DNA of 64,000 bases from Marivita sp003149565. GTDB taxonomy: Bacteria > Pseudomonadota > Alphaproteobacteria > Rhodobacterales > Rhodobacteraceae. The stretch lies in assembly GCF_965216415.1 (NCBI RefSeq), contig NZ_CBDCFU010000002.1. The stretch is one strand, 5' to 3'. The position numbers and the translations under genes were made by a program. The notes below the pieces were generated by a model. It was given only the letters and a program-made list of their open reading frames with translations, had not been told where the DNA came from and made no database searches. Each line of letters starts with the position of its first letter. Position 1 is the stretch's first letter. Of the stretch, positions 16,827 through 25,508 are shown piece by piece.

Positions 16827-19398
16827 TCACGATCCGACCCGGCACGACGATCACCTTCTTGGGGCTCGCGCCATCCAGCGCGCGCTTTACACCATCGGTC
16901 GCCAGCGCCAGCTTTTCAACCTCGGCCTTGTCCATGTCCTTGGGCACGGTGATCTCGTCGCGGCGTTTACCGTTCACCTGAATCGGCAGCGTGACGGTGT
17001 CTTCGACCAGCATCGCCTCATCGGCCACCGGCCACGGTGCATTGGCGACCAGGCCCTCGCCCCCCAGAAGCGCCCAGATTTCCTCGGACAAATGCGGGGT
17101 CATCGGCGACATGAGCTGCGCCAGCGTCTTGGCCGCCTGTCGTTTCGCATCGGACCCGGCCTTGGACTTCGACAGAGTAGTGGTGAAGGCGTAAAGCCGC
17201 GCAATCGAAGCGTTGAAGCCAAAGCTTTCGACTCCGACTGTCACGTCATGGATTGCCTTGTGCATCTCGCGCAAGAGCGCGTCGTCCTCGGCATTCGCCG
17301 CATCGTTCGCCTCGGCCACCTCTGCCGCGATCCGGTAGACCCGGCCCAAGTGACGCGCTGCCGCTTCGGCACCACTTGCTGTCCATTCCACGTCCCGTTC
17401 GGGCGGCGAGTCGGACAGCACAAACCAGCGCGCGGTGTCGGCACCGTATTGCTGGATGATCGCAACCGGATCAACCACGTTGTTCTTCGACTTCGACATC
17501 TTGGCCGAGGGGATGATCTCGACCTCGGTGCCGTCCTTCAAGAAACCCTTTCCGTCCCGCAACTCCACATCTTCCGGGTAGTGATAGACAGGGCGTCCGT
17601 CCTCGCCAGTGGTCTTGTAGATCGCGTGCGTCACCATGCCTTGCGTGAAGAGCGCGTTGAACGGCTCCTTGCAGCGCTCCGGCAGATGCCCGGTGATGTG
17701 CATCGCGCGGGCAAAGAAGCGCGAATAAAGCAGGTGCAGGATCGCGTGTTCGATGCCGCCGATATACTGGTCGACATTCATCCAGTAATCCGCATCCGCC
17801 ATATCCGTCGGCGTGTCCGCGCGCGGCGCGGTGAAGCGGGCAAAGTACCAGGACGAATCGACAAACGTGTCCATCGTGTCGGTTTCCCGTTTCGCGGGCT
17901 TGCCACAGGAGGGGCAGACGCAATTCCGCCAAGACGGGTGACGATCCAGCGGATTGCCGGGAATGGAGAAATCAATCGCCTTGCCATCCTCGTCATAAGG
18001 CAACGCGATTGGCAGGTTTTCTTTCTTCTCCGGCACCACGCCGCAGGCATCGCAATGCACCACCGGAATCGGACATCCCCAATAGCGCTGACGGCTGAGG
18101 CCCCAGTCACGCAGGCGGAACTTGGTCACGCCATGGCCGACGCCGTTCTTTTCGCAGAAGTCGATGGCTGCTTCGATGGCGTCATTTCCGGTCTGCGCCT
18201 CTTGCCCGGCGAAGCCACGAATGTAGCGTACCGTTTCGGGCTTCGGCGGCACGTAGGCCGGGCCCCCATCTTCGGGCAGGATAAACGCATCCTCACCCAT
18301 CGCAGGCACAAAGGTGCTCTGCACCGGCAAGTCGTATTTCCGCGCGAAATCAAGGTCGCGCTGGTCATGCGCCGGGCAGCCAAAGATGGCGCCGGTGCCG
18401 TAATCCATCAGGATGAAGTTCGCCACATAGACCGGCAATTCCCACGCCGTATCAAAGGGATGACGCACACGCAGCCCGGTGTCGAAACCGCGCTTCTCGG
18501 CCTTCTCCAATGCCTCTTCCGTTGTGCCTCCCTTGCGGCACTCGGCATTGAACGCGGCCAGATCGGCGTTGTCCTTTTCCAGATGCTTGGCCAGCGGGTG
18601 GTCCGGCGAAATACCGACAAACGACGCGCCCATCAGCGTGTCGGGACGAGTCGTATACACCTCGATCCGGTCGAACCCGTCGGGCGCATCAATGGTCGAG
18701 AACGCAAACTGAAGACCGCGCGATTTGCCAATCCAGTTGGCCTGCATCAGCTTCACCTTGGCGGGCCAATCGTCGAGCGAATCCAATGCGTCCAACAGCT
18801 CTTCGGACATATCGCTGATCTTGAAGAACCACTGCGTCAGCTCGCGCCGCTCCACCTCGGCACCCGACCGCCAGCCCTTGCCGTCGATCACCTGCTCGTT
18901 GGCAAGCACCGTCATATCGACCGGGTCCCAGTTGACCACCGCGTTCTTCCGGTAGACCAGCCCAGCCTCCAGCATGTCGAGGAAGAGCGCCTGCTGCTGG
19001 CCGTAATATTCCGGATCGCAGGTCGCGAACATGCGCGACCAGTCGAGACCGAAGCCCAAAGGCTTCATCTGACTGACCATCGTGTCGATATTGGAATAGG
19101 TCCAATCCTTGGGATGCCCGCCCGATGCCATTGCGGCGTTCTCGGCCGGCATGCCGAAGGCGTCGAACCCCATGGGATGCAATACGTTATGCCCGGTGGA
19201 CAGCTTGTAGCGCGCGATCACGTCACCCATGGTGTAGTTCCGCACATGCCCGATATGGATGCGACCCGAGGGGTATGGAAACATCTCCAGCACGTAGTAT
19301 TTCGGCTTGTCGTCCGACCGCACGGCGCGGAACGTTTCACTCTCTTCCCAGACAGCCTGCCATTTGGGTTCGATGACAGAGGGGTCATAACGCGACAT
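16813..19398 (-). CDS. leuS: Leucyl-tRNA synthetase
   Basis: Charges tRNA-Leu. The ATG at 19398 (MSRYDPSVIEPKWQ) has AAGGA eight bases upstream. The 861-residue class I synthetase carries the HIGH-type motif PSGRIHIGHVRNY near residues 42-54, a large editing domain in the middle, and AKMSKSKNNV for the KMSKS loop. Length fits the bacterial family. It heads the leuS-lptE-holA operon. Confidence 0.97.
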   Translation of the reverse strand: MSRYDPSVIEPKWQAVWEESETFRAVRSDDKPKYYVLEMFPYPSGRIHIGHVRNYTMGDVIARYKLSTGHNVLHPMGFDAFGMPAENAAMASGGHPKDWTYSNIDTMVSQMKPLGFGLDWSRMFATCDPEYYGQQQALFLDMLEAGLVYRKNAVVNWDPVDMTVLANEQVIDGKGWRSGAEVERRELTQWFFKISDMSEELLDALDSLDDWPAKVKLMQANWIGKSRGLQFAFSTIDAPDGFDRIEVYTTRPDTLMGASFVGISPDHPLAKHLEKDNADLAAFNAECRKGGTTEEALEKAEKRGFDTGLRVRHPFDTAWELPVYVANFILMDYGTGAIFGCPAHDQRDLDFARKYDLPVQSTFVPAMGEDAFILPEDGGPAYVPPKPETVRYIRGFAGQEAQTGNDAIEAAIDFCEKNGVGHGVTKFRLRDWGLSRQRYWGCPIPVVHCDACGVVPEKKENLPIALPYDEDGKAIDFSIPGNPLDRHPSWRNCVCPSCGKPAKRETDTMDTFVDSSWYFARFTAPRADTPTDMADADYWMNVDQYIGGIEHAILHLLYSRFFARAMHITGHLPERCKEPFNALFTQGMVTHAIYKTTGEDGRPVYHYPEDVELRDGKGFLKDGTEVEIIPSAKMSKSKNNVVDPVAIIQQYGADTARWFVLSDSPPERDVEWTASGAEAAARHLGRVYRIAAEVAEANDAANAEDDALLREMHKAIHDVTVGVESFGFNASIARLYAFTTTLSKSKAGSDAKRQAAKTLAQLMSPMTPHLSEEIWALLGGEGLVANAPWPVADEAMLVEDTVTLPIQVNGKRRDEITVPKDMDKAEVEKLALATDGVKRALDGASPKKVIVVPGRIVNVVA

Positions 19399-19547
19399 GG
19401 AATGTGTCCTTCGGATGTGCATTTCCTGTTGGCGCGGTGATAGGCCGATGACACAGGATCGTCCAGTGCATCCCCCATCTGTACCATTGTGATGCCGAAT
19501 TTTTGCGGCCATACCCAAATCAATCTAAGGCAAAATGGCCAATTCAG

Positions 19548-20810
19548 ATGAGAATACTGCTGATTCACCAGAACTTCCCGGGGCAGTTCAAACACCTGGG
19601 CCCAGCCCTCGCCGCACGTGGTGATCAGGTGGTCGCGCTAACCCCCAAGGTCAAAGAGGCGGCCAAGTGGAAGGGCATCACCGTGTTGCCCTATGCTGTG
19701 CGCGGCTCCAGCACCCAAGGCATCCATCCTTGGCTGACCGATCTCGAGACCAAGCTGCTACGAGGGACCAGTTGTTACGACGCGGCACGCGCTCTGAAAA
19801 ACCGCGGCTTCCAGCCTGATGTCATCCTTGCGCATCACGGTTGGGGAGAAAGCCTGTTTCTCAAGGATGTCTGGCCCGACGCGCGGCTGGGACTGTATTG
19901 TGAGCTGTATCACCGGTCTGGAAAGGCTGAGACAGGATTTGATCCAGAATTTCCAAGTCAGTCACCTGATCGCGACCCGCTGAGGTTACGGCTTAAAAAC
20001 ATCAACAATCGTCTACACGAAGAGGTTATGGACGCCGGGATCAGTCCGACACATTTCCAGTGCGGAACCTTCCCGGACAATTACCAATCCCGGATCACCG
20101 TCTGTCACGACGGAGTCGATACGGACGTGATCAACGCGAATCCCGACGCCGAACTTATTTTACCAGATGGTAAAAAGCTCACGCAGGATGATGAGGTCAT
20201 CACCTTTATCAACCGTAACCTTGAACCCTATCGCGGCTATCACCGGTTCATGCGCGCTTTGCCCGAGTTGTTGCGCCGCCGCCCCAATGCGCAGGTAGTC
20301 CTTCTTGGTGGCGACGACACCAGCTATGGGGCACGGCCACCGCAAGGCAAAACATGGAAGCAAATTTTCATCGATGAAGTGCGTGGTCAAATCCCCGATG
20401 CGGATTGGGCGCGCGTTCATTTCCTCGGCCGGGTACCCTACGACACGTTCCTGTCGATGATCCAGGTCAGCACGGTGCATGTTTACCTGACCTACCCATT
20501 CGTTCTGTCATGGTCCCTGATTGAGGCCATGAGCGTCAAGTGCGCCATCGTCGCCTCGGACACCGCGCCCGTGCGCGAGGCCATTATCGACGGTCAAACT
20601 GGGGTACTGGTCGATTTCTTCGATCAGAACAAACTGATTGAAGAAACCTGCGCCCTTTTGGATTCACCTGAACGACGCGATTTTCTCGGATCGAATGCCC
20701 GCCGATTCGCACGCGAACGCTATGATCTGAAACGCATCTGTCTGCCACGTCAGCTGAAGTGGGTCGATGATCTGGCGACCGTCCATCCCGTCCGGCATCC
20801 CAAGGACTGA
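19548..20810 (+). CDS. GT4-type glycosyltransferase
   Basis: A 420-residue cytosolic glycosyltransferase of the GT-B fold. The ATG at 19548 gives MRILLIHQNFPGQFKHLGPA, a common N-terminus of this group. Other signs are the HHGWGESLFLKDVWP segment, the CHDGVDTD motif, NRNLEPYRGYHRFMRALP, and a C-terminal nucleotide-sugar site reading SWSLIEAM and VREAIIDGQTGVLVD. The sugar donor and acceptor are unknown; polysaccharide or envelope glycan synthesis is likely. It is divergent from leuS and convergent with the DUF3576 gene. Confidence 0.85.
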   Translation: MRILLIHQNFPGQFKHLGPALAARGDQVVALTPKVKEAAKWKGITVLPYAVRGSSTQGIHPWLTDLETKLLRGTSCYDAARALKNRGFQPDVILAHHGWGESLFLKDVWPDARLGLYCELYHRSGKAETGFDPEFPSQSPDRDPLRLRLKNINNRLHEEVMDAGISPTHFQCGTFPDNYQSRITVCHDGVDTDVINANPDAELILPDGKKLTQDDEVITFINRNLEPYRGYHRFMRALPELLRRRPNAQVVLLGGDDTSYGARPPQGKTWKQIFIDEVRGQIPDADWARVHFLGRVPYDTFLSMIQVSTVHVYLTYPFVLSWSLIEAMSVKCAIVASDTAPVREAIIDGQTGVLVDFFDQNKLIEETCALLDSPERRDFLGSNARRFARERYDLKRICLPRQLKWVDDLATVHPVRHPKD

Positions 20811-20879
20811 TCCCACCGAGCGCGCCGGTGTCGCGGATGGCGCCCCAGATCCGGCGGGGTCGCAAAGTCGATCTTGGTG

Positions 20880-21389
20880 TTAGAACCGGCTGTCTTGTTG
20901 GCGAAGTTGACGCGCGCGGGTCAGGATCGCATCTTCGACCGCACGAACCGTGGCAGCACTTGCAGGACCTGACCGCGTCATCAACGCCACGTTCAAAGAT
21001 CGCGCATCGAGCGCCGGATCGTTCACGAGAATTGTCGCCCGGTAGGCGCGTCCACCACCCGGAGGTGTGCCGTACCCTGTGGTGATAACACCTGTGAAAG
21101 GGTCAACGGATTGGACGGGCAGGAAATCCAGAGTCTCAAGCGCCGCATTCCAGATATACTTGTTAACCGCGCCAACCTGGCCGGCATCGTCGCGGTTGCG
21201 GAAAAAGTCGAACAGCGTGGACTGCGCCCGGTTCGGGCGGCGCTCCTCTAGAACCTCGTCCATGATATCGTCAGCAGGGCGCGTTTCCACCGGATCGCGG
21301 TCAGACGAACCGCCGAAGAACCCGCACCCGGAAACAAATGCCGCAACAAGTGCAACGCCAAAACCTGTCCGGACACGTGTAAGGTTCAT
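20880..21389 (-). CDS. DUF3576 family lipoprotein
   Basis: A 169-residue exported lipoprotein. The N-terminus has a signal peptide ending in lipobox VSGCGFF (Cys about 22). Downstream segments NKYIWNAALETLDFLP, DPFTGVITTGYGTPPG and RAYRATILV match the DUF3576 pattern. In related genomes this gene usually precedes leuS; here the glycosyltransferase gene, on the opposite strand, lies between them. Biochemical function is unknown; an envelope role is likely given its lptE/leuS neighbours. Confidence 0.85.
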   Translation of the reverse strand: MNLTRVRTGFGVALVAAFVSGCGFFGGSSDRDPVETRPADDIMDEVLEERRPNRAQSTLFDFFRNRDDAGQVGAVNKYIWNAALETLDFLPVQSVDPFTGVITTGYGTPPGGGRAYRATILVNDPALDARSLNVALMTRSGPASAATVRAVEDAILTRARQLRQQDSRF

Positions 21390-21663
21390 GGGAAACTGCC
21401 CTCGTTTGCCTGTTTGCCTGTGCTTTGCATACTAGCCGATCACAATCACGACAAGCCGAACTTGAGCCTTCAAGCGTAACGCCGTGAAGTTACACTGCGA
21501 AAGCGCGCCCAAAAGTCTTGTGGCAAATGAGCATCACAGATGGCGAACTTGGCATGCGTTGGTCCGCTTGGCTTGCAAACCCGCCCAACCAAAGAGCATA
21601 GAGTTTCCAGCTAATCCGGACCATCCGGTTTGGTACGTGCCTTACGAACACATGAGGGAAAAA

Positions 21664-22623
21664 ATGAAAACTCTTCTTCTTGCTTCCACCGCGCTGGTTG
21701 CAACCGCGGGCATCGCGGCAGCCGAAGTCAAAATCACCGGCTATGCAGAAATCGGCATCATTGGCGGCGACAAGTACGCAACTGACTCGTGGCATACCGA
21801 CATCGACGTCACATTCTCCATGACCGGTGAATCCGACGGTGGTCTGGCATTCGGTGCAAGCATCGACCTTGACGAAGCTGACGACAGCGCCGCAGGCGGT
21901 TCGCTCGCATTCGGCAACATGACCCAGGGCGGCGAAACATACTTCCTGTCCTACGGCGCGCTGCGTCTGGACATGGGTGACACCGACGGTGCTTTCGACG
22001 CAGCAATGCAGGAAGTTAACCTCGCTGGCGCATCCATCGCGGACGACGAAACATCGCACGCTGGCTTCAACGGCAACGCAGGTCTCGACGGCACTTTCGA
22101 CGGTCAAATTGCTCGTGTGTCCTATTCTGCATCCGGTTTCACAGCAGGTATCTCCGCTGAAATCGACGATACAGGTGTAATGGATCCGGTTTGGGGTCTT
22201 GGTGCTGCTTATACGGCGGACATGGGCGGCACATCCGTTACCGTTGGTGTTGGTTACCAAACTCAGGAAGACACCGGTGACCTGATCGGTATCAGCGCAA
22301 AAGCTTCCTTTGCAGGTGGCTTCAGCGCAGGCGTAAATTTCAGCGAAATGGACTACGATGCTGCTGGGCTTGAAAATCAAACGCACATGGCGATTGGTGT
22401 TGGCTACAGCATGGATGCACTGTCGATTGGCCTGAACTACGGTGTGTACAATGATCATGCTGGCGTCGATGGCGACGAAGACTCCGGCTTTGGCCTCGCT
22501 GCGACATACGACTTGGGTGGCGGTCTCGCTGCACACTTCGGTTATGGCAACAGCACAATGGAAAATGCTGGCGTCGAAACCGACAGCGACAGCTACTCGC
22601 TGGGTCTGTCGATGAGCTTCTGA
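21664..22623 (+). CDS. Outer-membrane porin, intact copy at the left border of the island
   Basis: A 319-residue general porin of the Rhodobacter type. The ATG at 21664 has GAGGG upstream; MKTLLLASTALVATAGIAAA is a clean signal peptide. The mature part starts EVKITGYAEIG and has alternating beta-strand patterns, acidic loops and a C-terminal SYSLGLSMSF ending in Phe, as needed for BAM recognition. A 274-bp gap upstream holds its promoter region. It closely resembles the promoterless porin at 28947-29843, with differences mostly in loop-like segments. I infer that codons 1 to about 4 and the promoter are native, while the rest may have arrived with the island. Confidence 0.93.
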   Translation: MKTLLLASTALVATAGIAAAEVKITGYAEIGIIGGDKYATDSWHTDIDVTFSMTGESDGGLAFGASIDLDEADDSAAGGSLAFGNMTQGGETYFLSYGALRLDMGDTDGAFDAAMQEVNLAGASIADDETSHAGFNGNAGLDGTFDGQIARVSYSASGFTAGISAEIDDTGVMDPVWGLGAAYTADMGGTSVTVGVGYQTQEDTGDLIGISAKASFAGGFSAGVNFSEMDYDAAGLENQTHMAIGVGYSMDALSIGLNYGVYNDHAGVDGDEDSGFGLAATYDLGGGLAAHFGYGNSTMENAGVETDSDSYSLGLSMSF

Positions 22624-22650
22624 TAGCTGATCGAACTGCTAAACGGTTAA

Positions 22651-22680
22651 GGGTGGGCTTTGGCTCACCCTTTTCTTTTG
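22651..22680 (+). terminator. Rho-independent terminator of the intact porin
   Basis: GGGTGGGC-tttg-GCTCACCC (one G-U pair) is followed by a T-rich stretch CTTTTCTTTTG. The porin at 28947-29843 has an equivalent terminator with the same TTTTCTTTTGTGC tail. Confidence 0.85.
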
Positions 22681-22683
22681 TGC

Positions 22684-22704
22684 TTACCTCAAAGTTTGAG
22701 GTAA
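22684..22704. repeat. Perfect 21-bp palindrome at the start of the island cargo
   Basis: TTACCTCAAA and TTTGAGGTAA flank a single central G. It lies just after the porin terminator and two bases from the stop of the 57-residue reading frame. It could be a recombinase or regulator site, or a terminator hairpin for the minus-strand genes. Confidence 0.6.
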
Positions 22705-22705
22705 C

Positions 22706-22879
22706 TCACTGCTCCACTGCACGCCCAACTTTGAGCGCAAGTTCACTGCGGATCACCAGCACACTACGCTGTGACTGACGCTGCTGTTGCGTTTTGGGCA
22801 AGTTCTTGTCTAGCCAAGCACTATGGCGTAACTCTCTCGTTAACTGTTTCTGCAGAGCCACTTCGGTACGCTCAGCCAT
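22706..22879 (-). CDS. Small 57-residue protein coupled to the short integrase
   Basis: Starts with ATG at 22879, overlapping the stop of the short integrase by one base (TGATG), which strongly suggests translational coupling. The protein begins MAERTEVALQKQLTRELRHS, is rich in Gln and Arg, predicted helical and basic, and has no recognised family. Its stop abuts a perfect palindrome. It may be an accessory factor of the recombinase, but this is only inferred from position. Confidence 0.5.
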   Translation of the reverse strand: MAERTEVALQKQLTRELRHSAWLDKNLPKTQQQRQSQRSVLVIRSELALKVGRAVEQ

Positions 22880-23445
22880 CAAATCAGCTCCACCGCGCTT
22901 GCGAGTTGATCTGCGTTTACGTCGATATAACGTTGTGTTGTTGAGATGTGGCTGTGCCCAGCCAGCTCAGCCAACACGCGAACACCAACGCCTTTGCTGG
23001 CCAACCTGGTAATAAATGTACGACGCCCGCTGTGTGAACTTGCATCACGCAAGCCGCAGGCCTTGTATATGTCCAAGCACAGCTGACACATCGTGTTCGC
23101 AGAAAACGCAGTGCTCTGCTGTGTGATGAACAGCGCACAGTCCGTACTGCGACTACCAACAACAGACCGATACTCTCTCAGTATACGCTGCAACTTTGCG
23201 CTGACGTACACACGACGAGCATGACCGCCTTTGGTCTGTGCGCCTGCAATGACGAATTGATCGCGTACCGCTCCTGTAGCGTCGTACACGTCCGCAACAC
23301 GCAAGGCTGCTAGCTCTTTGGCACGCAGCCCTGCAAGTATGCTCAGCATAATGATGGTGCGATCACGCTGACTGTGCCTGCGTGTGTTACAGAAGTTCAT
23401 CACACGCTTTATGTCTGTATCGCTCAGTGTCTGTGCTTGTCTCAT
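22879..23445 (-). CDS. Short tyrosine recombinase (catalytic domain only)
   Basis: A 188-residue integrase-type protein consisting of the catalytic domain without the usual N-terminal core-binding domain. Active-site motifs: first Arg in AGLRAKELAAL, HSGRRTF (His and Arg), GHSHISTT and Tyr in QRYID. A GAGAG sequence precedes the ATG at 23445. Stand-alone catalytic-domain recombinases act in some invertible-DNA systems (FimB/FimE-like) and in multi-recombinase elements. It lies at the left side of the island and faces the intact porin. Confidence 0.85.
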   Translation of the reverse strand: MRQAQTLSDTDIKRVMNFCNTRRHSQRDRTIIMLSILAGLRAKELAALRVADVYDATGAVRDQFVIAGAQTKGGHARRVYVSAKLQRILREYRSVVGSRSTDCALFITQQSTAFSANTMCQLCLDIYKACGLRDASSHSGRRTFITRLASKGVGVRVLAELAGHSHISTTQRYIDVNADQLASAVELI

Positions 23446-23964
23446 CGTAAATCTCTCACGTTCTGCCTATGCACAGCGTATGGTCTGAGAGTATGGCTAT
23501 GCGACCGAAATCAGCGGCAACGACAATGTCAACAATCACAGCGGCTTAGCCAAAACTCTCACGTAATATGTATTCTATGAGAGACCATTGTGGGTGCACT
23601 TTGACTGCGCTGCGCACTGTTCACACTGCTGCGCGGTCACTGCACAGGTCTACAAAATCGCTGCACGTAACTGCACGATCAGAAATTTTTAAGCACGGCT
23701 AGAGAAGGTGATTTTGAGAATTGCACGATATCGCAGTGACTGAAAAACTGTGCAAACCAAAAAAGCTGCTCTGCACTGCCCCGAACGGCGACTGCTACGC
23801 GATCGTTTGATAAATAACTGTGATAGGCAAACACGCACTGAGGCGACAACAAGGCACAACAAACTGGATCAAGGTTAGCACGCCGACTGTGAATGTGCTG
23901 CAAATCCGTTCTGATGTGAGGCGGTAAGCGAACGTAGTGCCAGTTCTATGCTTCAATTGACTAC

Positions 23965-24159
23965 CCCATCCTCGTAGGTGGGATGCCTAAAGCTGCAAAA
24001 GGTGTAAACGTTTGACTAGCCAGCAGCTTCAATTGTCGTAATGGTGTATGGTGAGAGGTGCTGTAACGTGGGTTGCAGCTCCGCAAGTGAGATGGATGAC
24101 AACCTCAGAAATGAGACCCATCATCACACAGGGTAGCTCCGCTGTATGGGTCCTGTGTG
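23965..24159 (+). ncRNA. Candidate structured RNA with a predicted pseudoknot
   Basis: Possible pairings read on the plus strand: CCCA-t-CCT / AGG-TGGG (23965-23982); GGTTG / CAACC (24071-24075 with 24100-24104); CTCA-GAAA-TGAG (24104-24115), a GNRA-loop hairpin; GACCCAT / ATGGGTC (24115-24121 with 24146-24152); and CACACAGG / CCTGTGTG (24125-24132 with 24152-24159). The last two interleave as an H-type pseudoknot, sharing one base. No known RNA family was recognised. Covariation is not testable here, so this stays a candidate. Confidence 0.3.
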
Positions 24160-24262
24160 TGCGTATGGTGAGCCAGTAATAGAGATGATAGCAAAACCCG
24201 CTCTTCCTGAAATGGTTTGGTGACTACAGCCTGACAAGCGACGTGCAATGCGCTGCGAGTTT

Positions 24263-24290
24263 AGATCAACGCCGATACGGGCGTTGATCT
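24263..24290. repeat. Strong 11-bp inverted repeat
   Basis: AGATCAACGCC and GGCGTTGATCT flank a six-base loop. It could end the candidate RNA upstream or be an operator. No T tract follows on the plus strand. Confidence 0.5.
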
Positions 24291-24511
24291 GACTGCTCCT
24301 TGCAATGTCGAACAAATACATTCCAACTACTGATATCAATCCAACAAGCGGAAGCACGAGGATCAAAACAGCAGGCGAAGCGAGAGCGATGCGCTGCTGT
24401 TGCAGAGACTATGCGTGCTCGAAGAGGACGCAGAACACGACACACATATTCGATCTGCACGAAACTGGCATCACTGCGTGATAAATACACGACAACAAGG
24501 AGATATTACGA

Positions 24512-24835
24512 GTGGCGCAAATGATATTAGAACAGGTACGTGAAGCACTGCGTACAGCCAATATAATCGCTACCGACAGAGAATTTTGCGAGCAATGGCT
24601 GGGCAAGAGCGAATGTTATCTACGCAGTCTGCGCTTTAATCATATACCGCCAAGCGCGGATGCACTGGCAAACTGCGCTGCGCGGCTAGCATGGGCAGCA
24701 AATGGGCTGCGAACACGTGATCCTGTAGCACATGCACACTGGGCGGATGTGTTGGATAATCTTCGTGTTCGCTGCTATAGTGCTATGGATCAACAGGCAC
24801 ATGCAAAATGGAAACGAAAAGGGGTAAGTGCGTGA
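24512..24835 (+). CDS. Unrecognised 107-residue island protein, possibly DNA-binding
   Basis: A GTG start (24512) preceded by AAGGAGAT at good spacing; an in-frame ATG at 24521 is an alternative. The protein contains REFCEQWLGKSECYLRSLRF followed by an Ala/Leu-rich helix, a pattern reminiscent of small alphaproteobacterial proteins with a helix-turn-helix-like core; I could not confirm a family. It is followed by two very small frames that overlap in sequence (GTGA and nearby), making a short operon. Base composition matches the island, not the flanks. Confidence 0.65.
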   Translation: MAQMILEQVREALRTANIIATDREFCEQWLGKSECYLRSLRFNHIPPSADALANCAARLAWAANGLRTRDPVAHAHWADVLDNLRVRCYSAMDQQAHAKWKRKGVSA

Positions 24836-24924
24836 GAGCTGCGCTGCTACAGCAGATGCATATGGAGTACTTATCAAGTCTGGCTGGTGAAACGCAGCCG
24901 GTAAGGGTGTGTAGATGCGCATAA
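24832..24924 (+). CDS. Possible 30-residue peptide
   Basis: A GTG start overlapping the previous stop (GTGA), giving VRAALLQQMHMEYLSSLAGE and ten more residues. It overlaps the next small frame. Support is only the coupling geometry, so it may be a coincidence. Confidence 0.25.
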   Translation: MRAALLQQMHMEYLSSLAGETQPVRVCRCA

Positions 24925-25049
24925 GAGAGATATGTAAAAAACGTGCAAATCCCAAACCACGCCGTTTGCATCCTGATGCTCAGCAGCGTCGTCGTAGCAA
25001 ACCCAAACCCAAGGCGTTTAACACGCCCAAACCACTGTCGCTGTCCTAA
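24915..25049 (+). CDS. Small 44-residue basic, proline/lysine-rich peptide
   Basis: Begins MRIREICKKRANPKPRRLHP and continues with RRRSKPKPK and a TPKPLSLS tail. Very basic (many Arg/Lys) with repeated KP pairs. TAAGGGTG lies upstream as a possible ribosome binding site. It follows the 107-residue gene closely and ends 75 bp before the next gene. The composition suggests nucleic-acid or nucleoprotein binding, but no family was recognised. Confidence 0.45.
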   Translation: MRIREICKKRANPKPRRLHPDAQQRRRSKPKPKAFNTPKPLSLS

Positions 25050-25124
25050 GCCTGCAGCACACACCTTGATACCAACGTGAACCGTTCTACGCTTGCACTA
25101 TCAAAGGCAGGATAGGAGGATCAA

Positions 25125-25487
25125 ATGCCAAGTTTGGAGGAACTACTTAGAAAGCATGGCGTGAAGACCATGGAAAACCCATCAACAGGTCCGCGTGCAA
25201 AACTACTCAACCAAGCCAACAAGATGCTCGCAGAAATCAATGAGTATGAGAACGCAAGCGAGATGGATGGCGTGAATGCTAAATTTTGGTGGGCACCTCA
25301 GAGCGTGAATGGCAAGCGCAAAGTAACTGCTCGCTATGGAGGCCGTGCTGTAGATGGCCTCAGCACCTATGTCGACGATACTCTGAAAGCCGTCAAAGCG
25401 GAACTGGAAAAGTTCCTCGCAGTGATTGAAGACAGCGACGACGAGACATGGGCACACGAAGAAGAGAAGCGTAAAGCAAAGAAATAA
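25125..25487 (+). CDS. Unrecognised 120-residue island protein
   Basis: A strong ribosome binding site (AGGAGG, seven bases before the ATG) supports the start. The protein begins MPSLEELLRKHGVKTMENPS, is largely helical and ends with an acidic then basic tail (DSDDETWAHEEEKRKAKK). A central segment KFWWAPQSVNGKRKVTARYG looks beta-rich. I do not recognise the family. It is convergent with the 217-residue gene, with a 21-bp gap. Confidence 0.65.
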   Translation: MPSLEELLRKHGVKTMENPSTGPRAKLLNQANKMLAEINEYENASEMDGVNAKFWWAPQSVNGKRKVTARYGGRAVDGLSTYVDDTLKAVKAELEKFLAVIEDSDDETWAHEEEKRKAKK

Positions 25488-25508
25488 CGCTGGGGACTGG
25501 CTATGGCT

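Larger units (their letters stand above)
23446..24511. other. 1.07-kb gap in the island without a convincing gene
   Basis: No reading frame here has good start signals and a protein-like composition. A 58-codon frame at 24305-24481 is possible but lacks a ribosome binding site. The stretch holds inverted repeats described separately, including a possible pseudoknot. It also contains promoter regions for the short integrase (minus) and for the small-gene operon starting at 24512 (plus). Confidence 0.6.

Noticed and set aside
16636..19440. A 934-codon plus-strand open frame opposite leuS
   Set aside because: Antisense shadow produced by high GC. leuS has all class I motifs; the shadow has none.
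24124..24366. An 80-codon minus-strand frame with a hydrophobic N-terminus
   Set aside because: Covers the inverted repeats of the candidate RNA, has no ribosome binding site, and the hydrophobic stretch is short.
24305..24481. A 58-codon frame starting MSNKYIPTTDINPTSGSTRI
   Set aside because: Looks partly protein-like but lacks a ribosome binding site and has a Cys-rich middle. Kept only as a possibility in the gap note.
23446..24511. CRISPR array, tRNA or known intron in the island gap
   Set aside because: No regular direct repeats with spacers, no tRNA-like acceptor or T-loop pattern, and no group I or II intron core that I could recognise.
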